Source: Boudabousia liubingyangii
GTDB taxonomy: Bacteria; Actinomycetota; Actinomycetes; Actinomycetales; Actinomycetaceae
DNA: 64,000 nucleotides
Reading direction: 5' to 3'
Assembly (NCBI RefSeq): GCF_001907245.1
Contig: NZ_MQSU01000003.1
Location: 124,001 to 188,000, forward strand
Made by a program: the position numbers and the translations under genes. The notes below the pieces were generated by a model that was not told where the DNA came from, did not search any database, and saw only the letters and a list, made by a program, of their open reading frames with translations. Positions 1 through 10,094 of the stretch are shown here, piece after piece (the first letter of the stretch is position 1; each line of letters starts with the position of its first letter).

Positions 1-405
1 AGGCTTGGGAGCAGGCTTGGGAGCCGGGGTGGGCTCAGCAGGCTTGGGAGCCGGGGTGGGCTCAGCAGGCTTGGGAGCCGGCTTGGGAGCTTCCGGGGTC
101 TTGACTACGCAGTTGTAGGCAACGTTACGGAAGGACACGCTGGACTTATCGTTCTCGCGGAAACCGAACTTGAAGGTGCCTTTGCCAACGGCAACCTTCT
201 TGGCGACGCTGCTGGTCCAGGTCTTACCATCAAGGGAAATTTCACCAGCAGGGGTGGTGTAGGTTACAACCTGATTAGCATCGCAAGGAAGCGGATCGCT
301 TGCGTGTAGTACGGGAGCTGCGAAAGCGGAGGCTGCAGTCAAGCCGCTTCCGAGCAGCGCTAGAGAAGCAACGGCAACGCCGATGCGCTTGGAGACCATG
401 GTCAT
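1..405 (-). CDS. Secreted Pro/Ala/Lys-rich surface protein, N-terminal part (runs off the window)
   Basis: The frame is open from an ATG at 405 to the window edge, giving 135 codons of a longer gene. An AAGGAG ribosome site lies five bases upstream (411-416). The N-terminus is a clear Sec signal peptide: a short basic start (MTMVSKR), a hydrophobic core and a likely cut after SAFA near residue 30. A globular stretch of about 80 residues with two cysteines follows. From about residue 110 the sequence becomes PAPKPAEPT repeats, encoded by 27-bp tandem repeats. Pro-rich spacers of this kind usually separate an exposed domain from a wall anchor. The anchor itself is outside the window, so wall attachment is inferred. 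The globular family is not recognised. Confidence 0.8.
   Translation of the reverse strand, partial: MTMVSKRIGVAVASLALLGSGLTAASAFAAPVLHASDPLPCDANQVVTYTTPAGEISLDGKTWTSSVAKKVAVGKGTFKFGFRENDKSSVSFRNVAYNCVVKTPEAPKPAPKPAEPTPAPKPAEPTPAPKPAPKP
13..66. repeat. 27-bp tandem repeat coding for PAPKPAEPT
   Basis: Two identical 27-bp units (13-39 and 40-66) lie head to tail, with a partial unit on each side. Each encodes nine residues of the proline-rich spacer of the surface protein on the minus strand. The array continues to the window edge, so the copy number is unknown. Confidence 0.85.
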
Positions 406-563
406 ATTAACTCCTTGAGTTTTATTGGTCGTATCTGATGATGGGCGATCAAGCCCTTGTGTCGTAGCCTATACTTTTCCGCCGCAAAGTGCCACCCCCA
501 ACTGGTTTCAACTTGGTAACAAAATCGTGTCTTTAGCAGGAAATAATGTAAACCTACGATATT

Positions 564-959
564 TTATGTGGCTGTCTGCTCGTGAAATCGATACCACATG
601 GGCAATATTGTTTCTAAGTTAGTGCGCTCACCGGACGCGTTGACTAAATTTTCTTCTAAAGCCTGCTTCCAGACCAAGGTCCCGTCGCAAAGCCGAATCC
701 AGGTGTGCATGTCACACTCCACCACTGCCGGTGGAGTACCGCGACGATGAGTCGTCCCAGAAAGAATCTGTACCGCCCCAGCCGGTGGAATCCGAATCTC
801 CACCGCACGCCCCGGAAAACGCTCCGCCAGCTCCTCCAAACTAAAGCGAACCGCAGTCATCAGGGACTTAAGATCAGGTTCCTCTCCTTTATATATAAGG
901 GAGGAAGATAAGGTAAAAGCCGCTTTCCCGGCCTCGTAATCAATCTTTCTTCTGGCCAT
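564..959 (-). CDS. Bacterial SCP2-type (sterol carrier family) protein
   Basis: A 131-aa soluble protein. It resembles the bacterial SCP orthologue family common in actinobacteria: a start like MARRKID, a central PGRAVEIRIPP-x-GAVQ segment, then RGTPPAVVE and a C-terminal ASGER motif. The biochemical role of these proteins is unknown; the SCP2 fold binds lipids in other systems. An in-frame TTG at 977 is possible, but the ATG at 959 matches the family N-terminus. Neither start has a Shine-Dalgarno. A TATGGT box (969-974) about ten bases upstream of the ATG could make the mRNA nearly leaderless. Confidence 0.75.
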   Translation of the reverse strand: MARRKIDYEAGKAAFTLSSSLIYKGEEPDLKSLMTAVRFSLEELAERFPGRAVEIRIPPAGAVQILSGTTHRRGTPPAVVECDMHTWIRLCDGTLVWKQALEENLVNASGERTNLETILPMWYRFHEQTAT

Positions 960-977
960 ATATAAACCATAGCTCAA

Positions 978-1295
978 CGGTGTAACTAAATCGGGTTAGT
1001 TTTCGTGACGAACGCAAAAGAATTCACGGCGCGAACTGTTTTCAAAGCTAGTAAGGTACTTAGTGTCACTAAATTAAAGTGTGGTCACACTTATAGCGAA
1101 CGACCCACCCAAAGTGCACCTGAAGCCTCCTGGTTTTGACCAAACCAGGTAATTAGACTCCCCGGTCCGCGCTGGGGACGCTCAAGAGAGGGCGGAAGGG
1201 GCCGGGAAAGTCAATGTTAGACAGCCCCCGGCCCCTTTCTTAGCGGTATCAGTATGTCAACCAAAAAGGTCGAAATACGTCAACTAGCTACCATT
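978..1295. other. Intergenic region between gdhA and the SCP-like gene
   Basis: About 320 bases without a credible gene. It holds the gdhA terminator (1196-1238). The AT-rich left half probably carries the promoter of the SCP-like gene. I see no RNA gene or conserved ORF. Confidence 0.6.
1196..1238 (-). terminator. GC-rich hairpin terminator downstream of gdhA
   Basis: AAGGGGCCGGG (1196-1206) pairs with CCCGGCCCCTTT (1227-1238) across a 20-base loop. It lies about 60 bases past the gdhA stop. The T tract is short, so termination efficiency is uncertain. Confidence 0.7.
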
Positions 1296-2693
<1,398 letters not shown>

Positions 2694-2832
2694 TTATTTC
2701 CCGAGGCAGTTCCCTGGGCCATCCTTTTTGGCGCACTTTTAAGGATACTACTTTTCAATAAAAAGTAAAGTAAACGTAAATTGTTGCCTTTTGCGGTCTG
2801 TCAAGACCAAAATCTAGCGTCCTGCAAAAGAA

Positions 2833-2862
2833 CTTGGGGCCCCGGAAAACCGGAGCCCCAAG
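2833..2862 (-). terminator. Hairpin terminator downstream of ptsI
   Basis: CTTGGGGC and CCGG pair with CCGG and GCCCCAAG around an AAAA loop, with one mismatch in the stem. It lies 31 bases past the ptsI stop codon. Confidence 0.75.
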
Positions 2863-2893
2863 AAACGCTAAACCTAAACGGCAATCAGCCAGT

Positions 2894-4606
2894 TCAGCTC
2901 AGATTCAAAATCGCACGAGCCGTGTTCTGAGCCTGCTCATCATCGAAAGCAGAAATCACCGCGCGAGCCGCAGCCTGGCACTGTTCCAAGGTGACCTCAG
3001 AAAGAGCCGCGCCCACGGCGCTAATCGCACCAGCAGCCATCGACAAGGAAGTCATGCCCATACCAACTAGCACGCAAGCCATTAGCGGATCGGCAGCAGC
3101 CTCGCCGCAAACACCAACCGGCTTACCCTTACGGGCGCCAGCCTCAGCCACGCGAGCCATCAGGTTCAACACGGCCGGCTGCCAAGGGGTCGTAAAGTCA
3201 GCTAGGTTAGCGGACAGACGGTCAGCAGCCATCACGTACTGGGTCAGGTCGTTCGTACCAATCGAAACGAAGTCGACCTCGTTCATGAACTGATCGATCA
3301 ATAGAGCAGTAGAGGGAACCTCAACCATAATGCCGGCCTTCAAGCCACGGGCTCGAATCTGACGAGTCACATCGCGGGCTTCAGGCAGGGTAGAAATCAT
3401 GGGGCACATAACCCAAGCTTCCACGTCGACACCCTCAGTGGCCTGCTTAATGGCATCCAGCTGGTTGCTTAGCAAACCATCGTTAATCCGCAGGGTACGA
3501 ATACCGCGCACACCCAAAGAGGGGTTCGGTTCATCAGCCAAAGTAGCGAAGGGAACCGGCTTATCGGAACCGGAATCCAAGGTGCGTACAACCACCTTGT
3601 GTCCTGCGAAGGCCTCAAAGACGCCACGGTACTGCTTAGCCTGGTTATCAATCGAAGGCTCGGTAGCGGTACCTAGGAAGCAAAGTTCGGTACGGAACAG
3701 ACCCACGCCTTCTGCCTCGGACTGGGCGGCACGAGCAGCACCCGCCGGGTCCTGGACGTTAGCCAAAAGCTGGACGGCATGGCCATCCTTAGTGCGGGCC
3801 GGGCCGCTCCAGGCGGCGATCTTTTCGCGACGTTCCAGATCCTGCTTCACTAGGGCCTTGGCCTGCTCCGGGTCCGCACCCAAACGCAGGGTACCTTCAC
3901 CACCATCAAGCAGGACCACATCGCCCTCTTCTAGCAGGTTCATCTTGCCTACGGCAACCACGCAGGGAATGCCCAACTGGCGGGCAATAATCGCGGTGTG
4001 AGAAGTGGGGCCACCCAGTTCAGTAGCTAGCGCCACAAACAGCTCAGGGTCTAGTCCAGCAGTATCAACCGGCGCTAGATCATCAGCCAAAAGGACAACC
4101 GGTTCTGAGGGCTCAGGTAGACCCGGTTCGGGACGACCCTCAAGACGAGCAGCAACGCGGTCACGAATATCGCGCAGGTCAGTAACACGCTCCGCCATTA
4201 AGCCGCCGGCCTTCAAGAAGAGGTTCACAAACTCTTCAGTAGCCTTAGCGACCGCATTAACGGGCTGAACGCCGCTCTTAATATGACGGTTAACGGACTT
4301 ACGCCAAGCCTTGTCACGCGCCAAGCCGGCGGTCATCTTCAAAACTTCAGACGCATCACCTTCAGATTTTGCGGCCCGGTGCTCTAAGCCCTCTACTACT
4401 GCATCAGCGGCCAAACGGAACTGCTCCATCGCAGTTTCGACCTCATCGGCCGGCAATTCGGGACCGGTCAGGCTGGGCGGTTCGGGACGACGAACCCACG
4501 CCACGGGGGCATAGGCTAAGCCAGAAACCACGCCGGTGCCTTCCATAATTAGTTTCTTCGCACCTGCGGCGTCGCTCTGCTGGACTTCGGATTCTGACTC
4601 GCTCAC
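2894..4606 (-). CDS. ptsI: PTS enzyme I (PEP-protein phosphotransferase)
   Basis: Cytoplasmic enzyme that takes phosphate from phosphoenolpyruvate and passes it to HPr to energise sugar uptake by the phosphotransferase system. The protein has 570 residues, the usual size. The phospho-accepting histidine lies in GGPTSHTAIIARQ, about residue 203. The C-terminal TIM barrel carries EGVGLFRTE, the DEPNPSLGVRG segment and the GVCGEAAADP cysteine motif. The start is GTG at 4606 because AAAGGAG (4613-4619) stands at ideal distance; an ATG at 4630 lies upstream of that ribosome site. The gene is divergent from ptsH, so the two general PTS proteins share one control region. Confidence 0.95.
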   Translation of the reverse strand: MSESESEVQQSDAAGAKKLIMEGTGVVSGLAYAPVAWVRRPEPPSLTGPELPADEVETAMEQFRLAADAVVEGLEHRAAKSEGDASEVLKMTAGLARDKAWRKSVNRHIKSGVQPVNAVAKATEEFVNLFLKAGGLMAERVTDLRDIRDRVAARLEGRPEPGLPEPSEPVVLLADDLAPVDTAGLDPELFVALATELGGPTSHTAIIARQLGIPCVVAVGKMNLLEEGDVVLLDGGEGTLRLGADPEQAKALVKQDLERREKIAAWSGPARTKDGHAVQLLANVQDPAGAARAAQSEAEGVGLFRTELCFLGTATEPSIDNQAKQYRGVFEAFAGHKVVVRTLDSGSDKPVPFATLADEPNPSLGVRGIRTLRINDGLLSNQLDAIKQATEGVDVEAWVMCPMISTLPEARDVTRQIRARGLKAGIMVEVPSTALLIDQFMNEVDFVSIGTNDLTQYVMAADRLSANLADFTTPWQPAVLNLMARVAEAGARKGKPVGVCGEAAADPLMACVLVGMGMTSLSMAAGAISAVGAALSEVTLEQCQAAARAVISAFDDEQAQNTARAILNLS

Positions 4607-4706
4607 GGCTAGCTCCTTTACTAAATGCACATGTTTGGTCTAAAAAGACAACTAATGACAGTTTAAGGACAAAACTGCGCAAATGTAACCTGTGATACCA
4701 ATTTGC

Positions 4707-4712
4707 TACAAT
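4707..4712 (+). promoter_or_regulatory. Probable -10 box for ptsH
   Basis: TACAAT matches five of six consensus bases. A weak -35 (TGTAAC, 4684-4689) lies 17 bases upstream. It sits in the ptsI-ptsH divergent region, about 110 bases before the ptsH start. Confidence 0.45.
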
Positions 4713-4823
4713 TAGCCGAACGAACCGGTACTATTACGACCGTAGGCGTTGTTGCCTAGATCGCAAAGAACCGATCATCCTGGTCAACCAAACCGGGCAA
4801 CCAAGAATATAAGGAGACAAAAC

Positions 4824-5078
4824 ATGGCCTCAAAGACCGTAACTGTAGGATCCAAAGTCGGCCTACACGCTCGCCCCGCTGCTCTAGTTGCAGAAGCTGC
4901 CGGCGAATATGACGACGAAATCACGCTATCGCTAAACGGAGAAGAGGTCGACGCCGACTCCGCCATGATGGTTATGACCCTAGGTGCTGCCTACGGTGAC
5001 GAAGTAACCGTTACCTCAGACAACGAAGAAGCAGTCGAAAAACTAGCCGAAATGATCGCTTCAGACCTAGACGCCTAG
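4824..5078 (+). CDS. ptsH: Phosphocarrier protein HPr
   Basis: An 84-aa HPr, the small shuttle that carries phosphate from enzyme I to the sugar-specific enzyme II proteins. The active histidine is His15 in GLHARPAA. Ser46 lies in DADSAMM, the position where Firmicute HPr is regulated; whether an HPr kinase exists here cannot be judged from this window. The start is ATG at 4824, seven bases after AAGGAG (4811-4816). A terminator follows directly, so the gene is monocistronic and divergent from ptsI. Confidence 0.95.
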   Translation: MASKTVTVGSKVGLHARPAALVAEAAGEYDDEITLSLNGEEVDADSAMMVMTLGAAYGDEVTVTSDNEEAVEKLAEMIASDLDA

Positions 5079-5105
5079 TAAAAACTAGACAGAAAAGTCG
5101 AAACC

Positions 5106-5138
5106 GAGCCCACCTTGAACCACAAGGTGGGCTCATTT
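5106..5138 (+). terminator. Rho-independent terminator after ptsH
   Basis: Perfect 12-bp stem GAGCCCACCTTG / CAAGGTGGGCTC (5106-5117 and 5123-5134) with a five-base loop and a short ATTT tail. Confidence 0.85.
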
Positions 5139-5208
5139 CACACCCAAAAGCACCCCAGAACTTCAAATGCACTACACAAAAACCTTAGATTTGTGAAAAA
5201 ATAGGCCC

Positions 5209-6774
5209 GTGCTACGACCAGACGGTAATCTCACGCATGAACTAGACCCGCAGGATAAAGGGCCACAGGATTCGTGCGGGGTTTTTGGGATCTGGGCGCC
5301 CGACCAGGACGTCTCCCGACTAACCTACTTTGGACTTTACGCCCTCCAACACCGCGGCCAGCAATCCGCCGGTATTGCCACCTCAGATGGGCAATCCATG
5401 CTGGTCTACAAGGACATGGGCCTAGTCTCTCAAGTCTTCGACGATCGCGCCCTCATGTCCCTACAGGGACAACAGGCAGTCGGACACGTCCGCTACGCCA
5501 CCACCGGCGCCTCCATCTGGCACAATGCCCAACCCACCCTAGGCCCGGGCCCCGAAGGTACCATCGCCCTAGCGCACAACGGCAACCTGACCAATACCAA
5601 AGAACTCTCTGAACTCCTCTTCTCCAAGCCCAATCTAGGCGGCGAATTCTGGAAGGGAGCCACCACTGACACCTCAGTAATCACCGCCCTACTTGGCATG
5701 GCTGAGCACCTCACCGATGAGGAACTCGAAACCCTACGTTTTGCCACCAAACCGGCCACCGACCCCACGGAACCGGTAGTGGAAATGTGCCACGCGACCT
5801 CGGCAGGAACGAATCCTGCAGGCAAGGAAGAACCCATCAATGCCAGCCTGACCCAGCACGCGCTGCGGGTACTGCCGGTCCTACGCGGGGCCTTCTCCCT
5901 AGTCTTTATGGACGAAAACAACCTCTATGCCGCACGCGATACGCAGGGACTACGCCCGCTGGTTCTGGGACGCACCCAGGGCGGTTGGGCAGTGGCTTCT
6001 GAAACCGCGGCCCTTGATATTATTGCCGCCGACTTTGTGCGTGAGGTTGAACCCGGCGAACTAATCGTCATTAACCGCGAGGGCGTTACCTCCTACCAGT
6101 GGGGACAGGCTCGTCCCGCCGGCTGCGTTTTCGAATACGTCTATCTGGCTCGCCCGGACACGAAGATCCGCGGGCGTTCCGTGATTGCCTCGCGACAAGA
6201 AATGGGCGCGGCCCTAGCGAAAGAACACCCCGTCGAGGCTGACCTGGTCATGCCCACCCCCGAATCGGGTACTCCCGCGGCAATCGGCTACGCCGCTGAA
6301 TCAGGGATCCCCTTCGGTCACGGGGTCGTGAAGAACTCCTACGTGGGACGAACCTTCATTCAGCCCACGCAGACCATCCGTCAGCTGGGTATTCGCCTGA
6401 AACTCAACCCCCTGCGCGAAGTAGTTGCCGGTAAGCGACTAATCGTTATCGATGACTCGATCGTCCGCGGCAACACCCAAAAGGCCCTAGTTAAGATGCT
6501 GCGCGAAGCCGGGGCAAAGGAAGTACACGTGCGGATCTCTTCCCCGCCGGTCCTCTGGCCCTGCTTCTTCGGGATTGACTTTGCCACCCGCGATGAGTTG
6601 ATTGCCGCCAAGTACAATACCGAGCAGATCTGCGAGTTCATTGGCGCCGATTCCCTAGGCTACCTATCTGTTGAAGGCATGATTGCCGCAACCGGACAGG
6701 CGGAAAACTCCCTGTGCACCGCCTGCTTTACCGGTAACTATCCTGTCCCACCGCCCACTAACCGACCCCTCTGA
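5209..6774 (+). CDS. purF: Amidophosphoribosyltransferase
   Basis: First committed enzyme of purine synthesis; it converts PRPP and glutamine to phosphoribosylamine. The 521-aa protein has a glutamine amidotransferase half whose nucleophile is Cys23 in DSCGVFG, so a 22-residue propeptide must be removed. The phosphoribosyltransferase half carries the PRPP motif VIDDSIVRGNT. Cysteines including the C-terminal LCTAC pair match the iron-sulfur-containing Bacillus type of PurF. The start is a GTG at 5209 with only a weak ribosome site. purM follows after 15 bases, so the two are co-transcribed. Confidence 0.95.
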   Translation: MLRPDGNLTHELDPQDKGPQDSCGVFGIWAPDQDVSRLTYFGLYALQHRGQQSAGIATSDGQSMLVYKDMGLVSQVFDDRALMSLQGQQAVGHVRYATTGASIWHNAQPTLGPGPEGTIALAHNGNLTNTKELSELLFSKPNLGGEFWKGATTDTSVITALLGMAEHLTDEELETLRFATKPATDPTEPVVEMCHATSAGTNPAGKEEPINASLTQHALRVLPVLRGAFSLVFMDENNLYAARDTQGLRPLVLGRTQGGWAVASETAALDIIAADFVREVEPGELIVINREGVTSYQWGQARPAGCVFEYVYLARPDTKIRGRSVIASRQEMGAALAKEHPVEADLVMPTPESGTPAAIGYAAESGIPFGHGVVKNSYVGRTFIQPTQTIRQLGIRLKLNPLREVVAGKRLIVIDDSIVRGNTQKALVKMLREAGAKEVHVRISSPPVLWPCFFGIDFATRDELIAAKYNTEQICEFIGADSLGYLSVEGMIAATGQAENSLCTACFTGNYPVPPPTNRPL

Positions 6775-6789
6775 AATAAAGGAACCGTC

Positions 6790-7896
6790 ATGGAAAAACT
6801 CTCCTACGCAAAAGCTGGCGTGGATACTCACGCAGGGGACCGCGCTGTGGACCTCATGAAGAGTGCGGTGGAAGCCACCCACACTAAGGACGTTTTTGGC
6901 GGTACCGGTGGTTTTGCCGGGATGGTCGACGTCAGTGCCCTCAAGGAATACCGTCGCCCGCTACTAGCGACTTCTACCGACGGGGTAGGCACCAAGATTG
7001 AGATCGCCCGTGCCCTAGACATCCATGACACCATCGGCCAAGACCTGGTCGGCATGGTCGTCGATGACATTGTGGTAGTCGGTGCCAAGCCGCTACTAAT
7101 GACTGACTACATTGCTTGTGGCCACGTGGAACCCGAACGTATTGCCAATATTGTTCGCGGCATTGCCGAAGCCTGCCAAAAGGTCAACACCCCGCTACTG
7201 GGCGGCGAAACTGCCGAACACCCCGGCGTTATGGGAGCTGACGAATACGATATTGCCGGTGCGGCTACCGGCGTCGTCGAAGCAGATGAGCTACTAGGCC
7301 CCGATCGGGTGGAAGAAGGCGACACCTTGATCGCCATGTCCGCTTCAGGCCTGCACTCTAATGGCTACTCGCTAGTCCGTTCTATCCTTAAGCACAGTGG
7401 CTGGACTCTAGACCGTGACGTCCCCGAACTGGGCCGCACCCTGGGTGAAGAACTACTAGAACCCACCATGCTTTACACTGCTGCCTGTCTAGAAATGAAA
7501 GAGGCAGTTGGGGGTCAGCTACACGCCCTGTCACACATTACTGGTGGCGGCTTAGGTGCGAACCTATCACGCGTGCTGCCCGCTGGTTTGGCCGGTCGCG
7601 CTGACCGTTCCACCTGCCCGGTACCTCCCATCTTCCCGCTGCTCATGCAGCTAGGTGGGGTTAGTGACCAGGACGCAGAAGATACTTGGAATATGGGCGT
7701 AGGTATGGTTGCGGTTGTTAAGGCCGAGGCCGCGCAAGAAGTAATGCGCATCAGCTCCCGTCACGGCATCAACGCTTGGCACCTAGGTGAGATCACCAAG
7801 GATCCGGGCGGCGCAGAAGGCGAACGTCGTATCAGTGGCACCAAGGGTGTTCAGGGTGGCGCCGCACTGCTACGCGGTAACTGGAAGCTACAGTGA
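6790..7896 (+). CDS. purM: Phosphoribosylformylglycinamidine cyclo-ligase (AIR synthetase)
   Basis: Fifth step of purine synthesis: ATP-dependent closure of FGAM to aminoimidazole ribotide. The protein has 368 residues. It shows GVGTKIEIA, the DLVGMVVDDIVVVGAKPL segment and GGGLGANL in the C-terminal half, all typical of PurM. AAGGAA precedes the ATG. It lies 15 bases after purF, and its TGA overlaps the GTG of the DedA-like gene by four bases (GTGA), so the membrane protein is translationally coupled to it. Confidence 0.95.
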   Translation: MEKLSYAKAGVDTHAGDRAVDLMKSAVEATHTKDVFGGTGGFAGMVDVSALKEYRRPLLATSTDGVGTKIEIARALDIHDTIGQDLVGMVVDDIVVVGAKPLLMTDYIACGHVEPERIANIVRGIAEACQKVNTPLLGGETAEHPGVMGADEYDIAGAATGVVEADELLGPDRVEEGDTLIAMSASGLHSNGYSLVRSILKHSGWTLDRDVPELGRTLGEELLEPTMLYTAACLEMKEAVGGQLHALSHITGGGLGANLSRVLPAGLAGRADRSTCPVPPIFPLLMQLGGVSDQDAEDTWNMGVGMVAVVKAEAAQEVMRISSRHGINAWHLGEITKDPGGAEGERRISGTKGVQGGAALLRGNWKLQ

Positions 7897-8777
7897 CCGA
7901 AAGTCTAAAACCTACCCCGGAAGAACTGCCACAGAATCACCAGGATGAGCTGGAACTTTCGGCTGCGCCGGTAACCGTCTCTGAAGTAGCGGAACCCGAA
8001 GCTGAAGAACTGGAAACAGAAGAATCCGAAGCTGACGAACCGGAAGTTGAGGGCGAATGGTGGGAAGACCCGTCCATCCCCTGGAACCGGGAACCAACCC
8101 GCGCTGACTACCTGTGCCTCATTGCCATGACCGTTTCTGGTCTGATCTCACTGGGGCTAATGCCGCTGCGTGCTTACCTGCTGGGATCACCAGACCGCGT
8201 ACCGTGGCTAGTAGCCCTAGTCGGATCACAGACCGGCTCAATTGGTTTATCTTCCCTCTGGGCGGAAGGCATGGTCAGTAACACTGTGCTGATCCTGTCA
8301 ATGATCTCTGGCGCCCTAATGATCATCAAATTCGACTGGATCTACTGGTGGGCTGGAAAGCTTTGGGGTCGCGGACTGATCGAGTCTTGGGCTAATCGTT
8401 CCAAGCGAGCCCAACGCGGTTACGCCACTGCTGAAAGATGGGCTAAAAAAATGGGAATTTGGGGGATCTTCATTGCCTATATTCCTATCCCCTTGCCCTT
8501 ACGTCCCGTCATCTTCATCTTGAGCGGCATGGAAGGGATGCGACTGCGGACCTTCCTATTAGTGGACTACCTAGCTTCTTTGCTCTGGCTGATCCCATAC
8601 TTTGGCTTAGGCGTGGCCCTAGGTAAGCCAGCGATTCGCTTCTTTGAAATGTATGCGAAGGTCGCTAATTATGTGGTGATTGGCCTGGTGGTCCTGATCA
8701 TCGTGATGGCGTTCCGTAACTCAAAGACGCAGAAGATTCAGGTCCCGCAGGAAGTTAAGGATCAGATTCGTCGATAG
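7893..8777 (+). CDS. DedA/SNARE-associated family membrane protein with acidic N-terminus
   Basis: A 294-aa protein. Residues 1-70 are a highly acidic, Glu-rich cytoplasmic tail. The DedA-type membrane domain follows, with about five hydrophobic segments and the SRx-like core PIPLPLRPVIFILSGMEGM near residue 205. DedA proteins are linked to lipid flipping and membrane-potential homeostasis; the substrate here is not known. The GTG start overlaps purM by four bases, so it belongs to the purF-purM transcript. The acidic tail is not a usual part of DedA proteins. Confidence 0.75.
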   Translation: MTESLKPTPEELPQNHQDELELSAAPVTVSEVAEPEAEELETEESEADEPEVEGEWWEDPSIPWNREPTRADYLCLIAMTVSGLISLGLMPLRAYLLGSPDRVPWLVALVGSQTGSIGLSSLWAEGMVSNTVLILSMISGALMIIKFDWIYWWAGKLWGRGLIESWANRSKRAQRGYATAERWAKKMGIWGIFIAYIPIPLPLRPVIFILSGMEGMRLRTFLLVDYLASLLWLIPYFGLGVALGKPAIRFFEMYAKVANYVVIGLVVLIIVMAFRNSKTQKIQVPQEVKDQIRR

Positions 8778-8858
8778 GGTAGTGCCCCTTTAACCGACGT
8801 ACCGCTTTTGGGGCAGCTGGCAGGCACCCCGATGATTAGATCCACGAAAGCAAATATA

Positions 8859-8908
8859 GAAAAGAGCTAATACCCGGTGGTTATCACCAGAGTATTAGCT
8901 CTTTTCTT
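8859..8908. terminator. Bidirectional terminator between the DedA gene and DUF3073
   Basis: GAAAAGAGCTAATAC (8859-8873) pairs with GTATTAGCTCTTTTC (8892-8906), and an inner GGTG/CACC stem lies between them. The arms give U-rich tails in both directions, which suits two convergent genes. Confidence 0.85.
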
Positions 8909-8923
8909 AAGCTTTTTCTGAGC

Positions 8924-9157
8924 CTACTTTGACCACGCGTCGCGAGTGAAGTCGTCTTCCTCGTCTTCAGCGTCATCGTCAAAATCGGCGTTGTAGAGAG
9001 CCGCTAGGTCAGCGTAGGGATCCTCATCATCGTTTTCCCGTGCGCGACGTGCCCCGGAAAGCTCACGTTGTAGTGCTTCGTAGTCGGTTTCCGGCGTGCT
9101 GTACTTTAGCTTCCGTGCGACTTTCTTTTCTTTAGCCCTTTGACGGCCGCGCCCCAT
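8924..9157 (-). CDS. DUF3073 family protein
   Basis: A 77-aa protein with the family's basic start (MGRGRQRAKEKKVARKLKY) and very acidic C-terminal half. DUF3073 has no known function but is widely kept in actinobacteria beside purM and purF, as it is here. A strong AAAGGGGG ribosome site precedes the ATG. The gene is convergent with the purine operon and shares its terminator. Confidence 0.85.
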   Translation of the reverse strand: MGRGRQRAKEKKVARKLKYSTPETDYEALQRELSGARRARENDDEDPYADLAALYNADFDDDAEDEEDDFTRDAWSK

Positions 9158-9244
9158 GACGTGACCCCCTTTAACTCTAATAGGCGGAGTGCGTGGGTGG
9201 CACTCCTCAAGACAATGAAAAATTCAATCCTGTAATAGAATACC

Positions 9245-9271
9245 CGAAAAAACCCCAAGTAAACTACTTGG
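9245..9271 (-). terminator. Rho-independent terminator after the DUF3618 gene
   Basis: On the minus strand, CCAAGTA / TACTTGG (9255-9261 and 9265-9271) with a three-base loop is followed by GG and six Ts. It ends the Holin-X/DUF3618 operon. Confidence 0.85.
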
Positions 9272-9290
9272 AACGGTAAATATCACGCAG

Positions 9291-9587
9291 TCAGCGGAAA
9301 ATCTTCCAGGCAACTAAACCGATCACGGCAGCGGTAGCGGCGGCGGCAATCGCAATATTACGCTGAGCAACGCGGTCGCCTTCCTTAGCGTTATTGACGG
9401 TGTTTACCACTGCGGCTTTAGTATTTTCTACCTTTTCTTTGGCAGATTCTTTAGCATCCTGCGCTAGGGCTTTGGGGGTAACCCGACCAGCTAGGGCTTC
9501 GACGTTGGTGGCGAACTCAGCGCGGATCTGTTCCAGCTGACGTTCGATCGATTCCGGACTTCCAGAGAAATCGTATGCCTGGCTCAC
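9291..9587 (-). CDS. DUF3618 family membrane-anchored protein
   Basis: A 98-aa protein. Residues 10-35 resemble the DUF3618 signature (SPESIERQLEQIRAEFATNVEAL). An Ala/Lys-rich helix follows, then one C-terminal transmembrane segment at about 78-95. The function of the family is unknown. The GTG start overlaps the stop of the upstream Holin-X gene by four bases (GTGA), so the two are translated together. This pairing with a Holin-X protein is common in actinobacterial chromosomes and does not indicate a prophage. Confidence 0.75.
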   Translation of the reverse strand: MSQAYDFSGSPESIERQLEQIRAEFATNVEALAGRVTPKALAQDAKESAKEKVENTKAAVVNTVNNAKEGDRVAQRNIAIAAAATAAVIGLVAWKIFR

Positions 9588-10021
9588 TTCTTTAGTCCCT
9601 TCTTAACGGCAGCTACATTCTTGCCCATGCCTTCACCGGGGTTCGGCATGTTGTTCTTACCTTTTTTTATGGATGCTAAGGCCACCCCTGCTAGTAGACC
9701 CATGACGAGGAGGATCAAGCCGGCCACGATTAGGCTGGCTGCCCACATCGGAACTAGCAGGCCGAAGGCATACTCGGCGGCGCGGAATAGGCGCTCGATC
9801 AGGTAGAAGGAAAGGATGCCAGCTAGGGCCAGTAGGGCGCCAGCGACACCGAATCGCTTACCGGCAGCAGCTGCCTTAGCTTTTGCAAGGGTGATCTCGC
9901 CCTTGACCAGGGCGGAAGCCTGGGTGGAAACTAGGCCGACCAGTTCCCCTACCGAGGGGCGGTCTGCGCGAGCCTGAGCCTGAGTTTCAGGCTTAGAGCT
10001 CATCTGTTCGGGGGTGCTCAT
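9584..10021 (-). CDS. Phage-holin-like (Actinobacterial Holin-X) membrane protein
   Basis: A 145-aa protein. An amphipathic stretch (PSVGELVGLVSTQASALVKGEITLAKAK) precedes two hydrophobic segments at about 60-80 and 90-115. This layout fits the Holin-X family of chromosomal actinobacterial proteins. A lytic role has not been shown for the chromosomal members. I chose the ATG at 10021 (MSTPEQ) because a longer frame upstream would cover the promoter region and lacks family character; AAGGGA lies upstream. It is the first gene of a two-gene operon with DUF3618. Confidence 0.75.
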   Translation of the reverse strand: MSTPEQMSSKPETQAQARADRPSVGELVGLVSTQASALVKGEITLAKAKAAAAGKRFGVAGALLALAGILSFYLIERLFRAAEYAFGLLVPMWAASLIVAGLILLVMGLLAGVALASIKKGKNNMPNPGEGMGKNVAAVKKGLKK

Positions 10022-10094
10022 CGTGACTGGGTCCCTTCTGTCGTCGCCGCGAAGGCGGACGGATCGATGATTGCTTACAGTTCTGGTCGCTATT

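Noticed and set aside
425-622. Plus-strand 65-aa frame
   Set aside because: No ribosome site, no family likeness, and it overlaps the end of the SCP-like gene on the other strand.
9291-10021. Holin-like gene as a sign of a prophage
   Set aside because: Holin-X with DUF3618 is a common chromosomal actinobacterial pair; no other phage genes, integrase or att sites are near.
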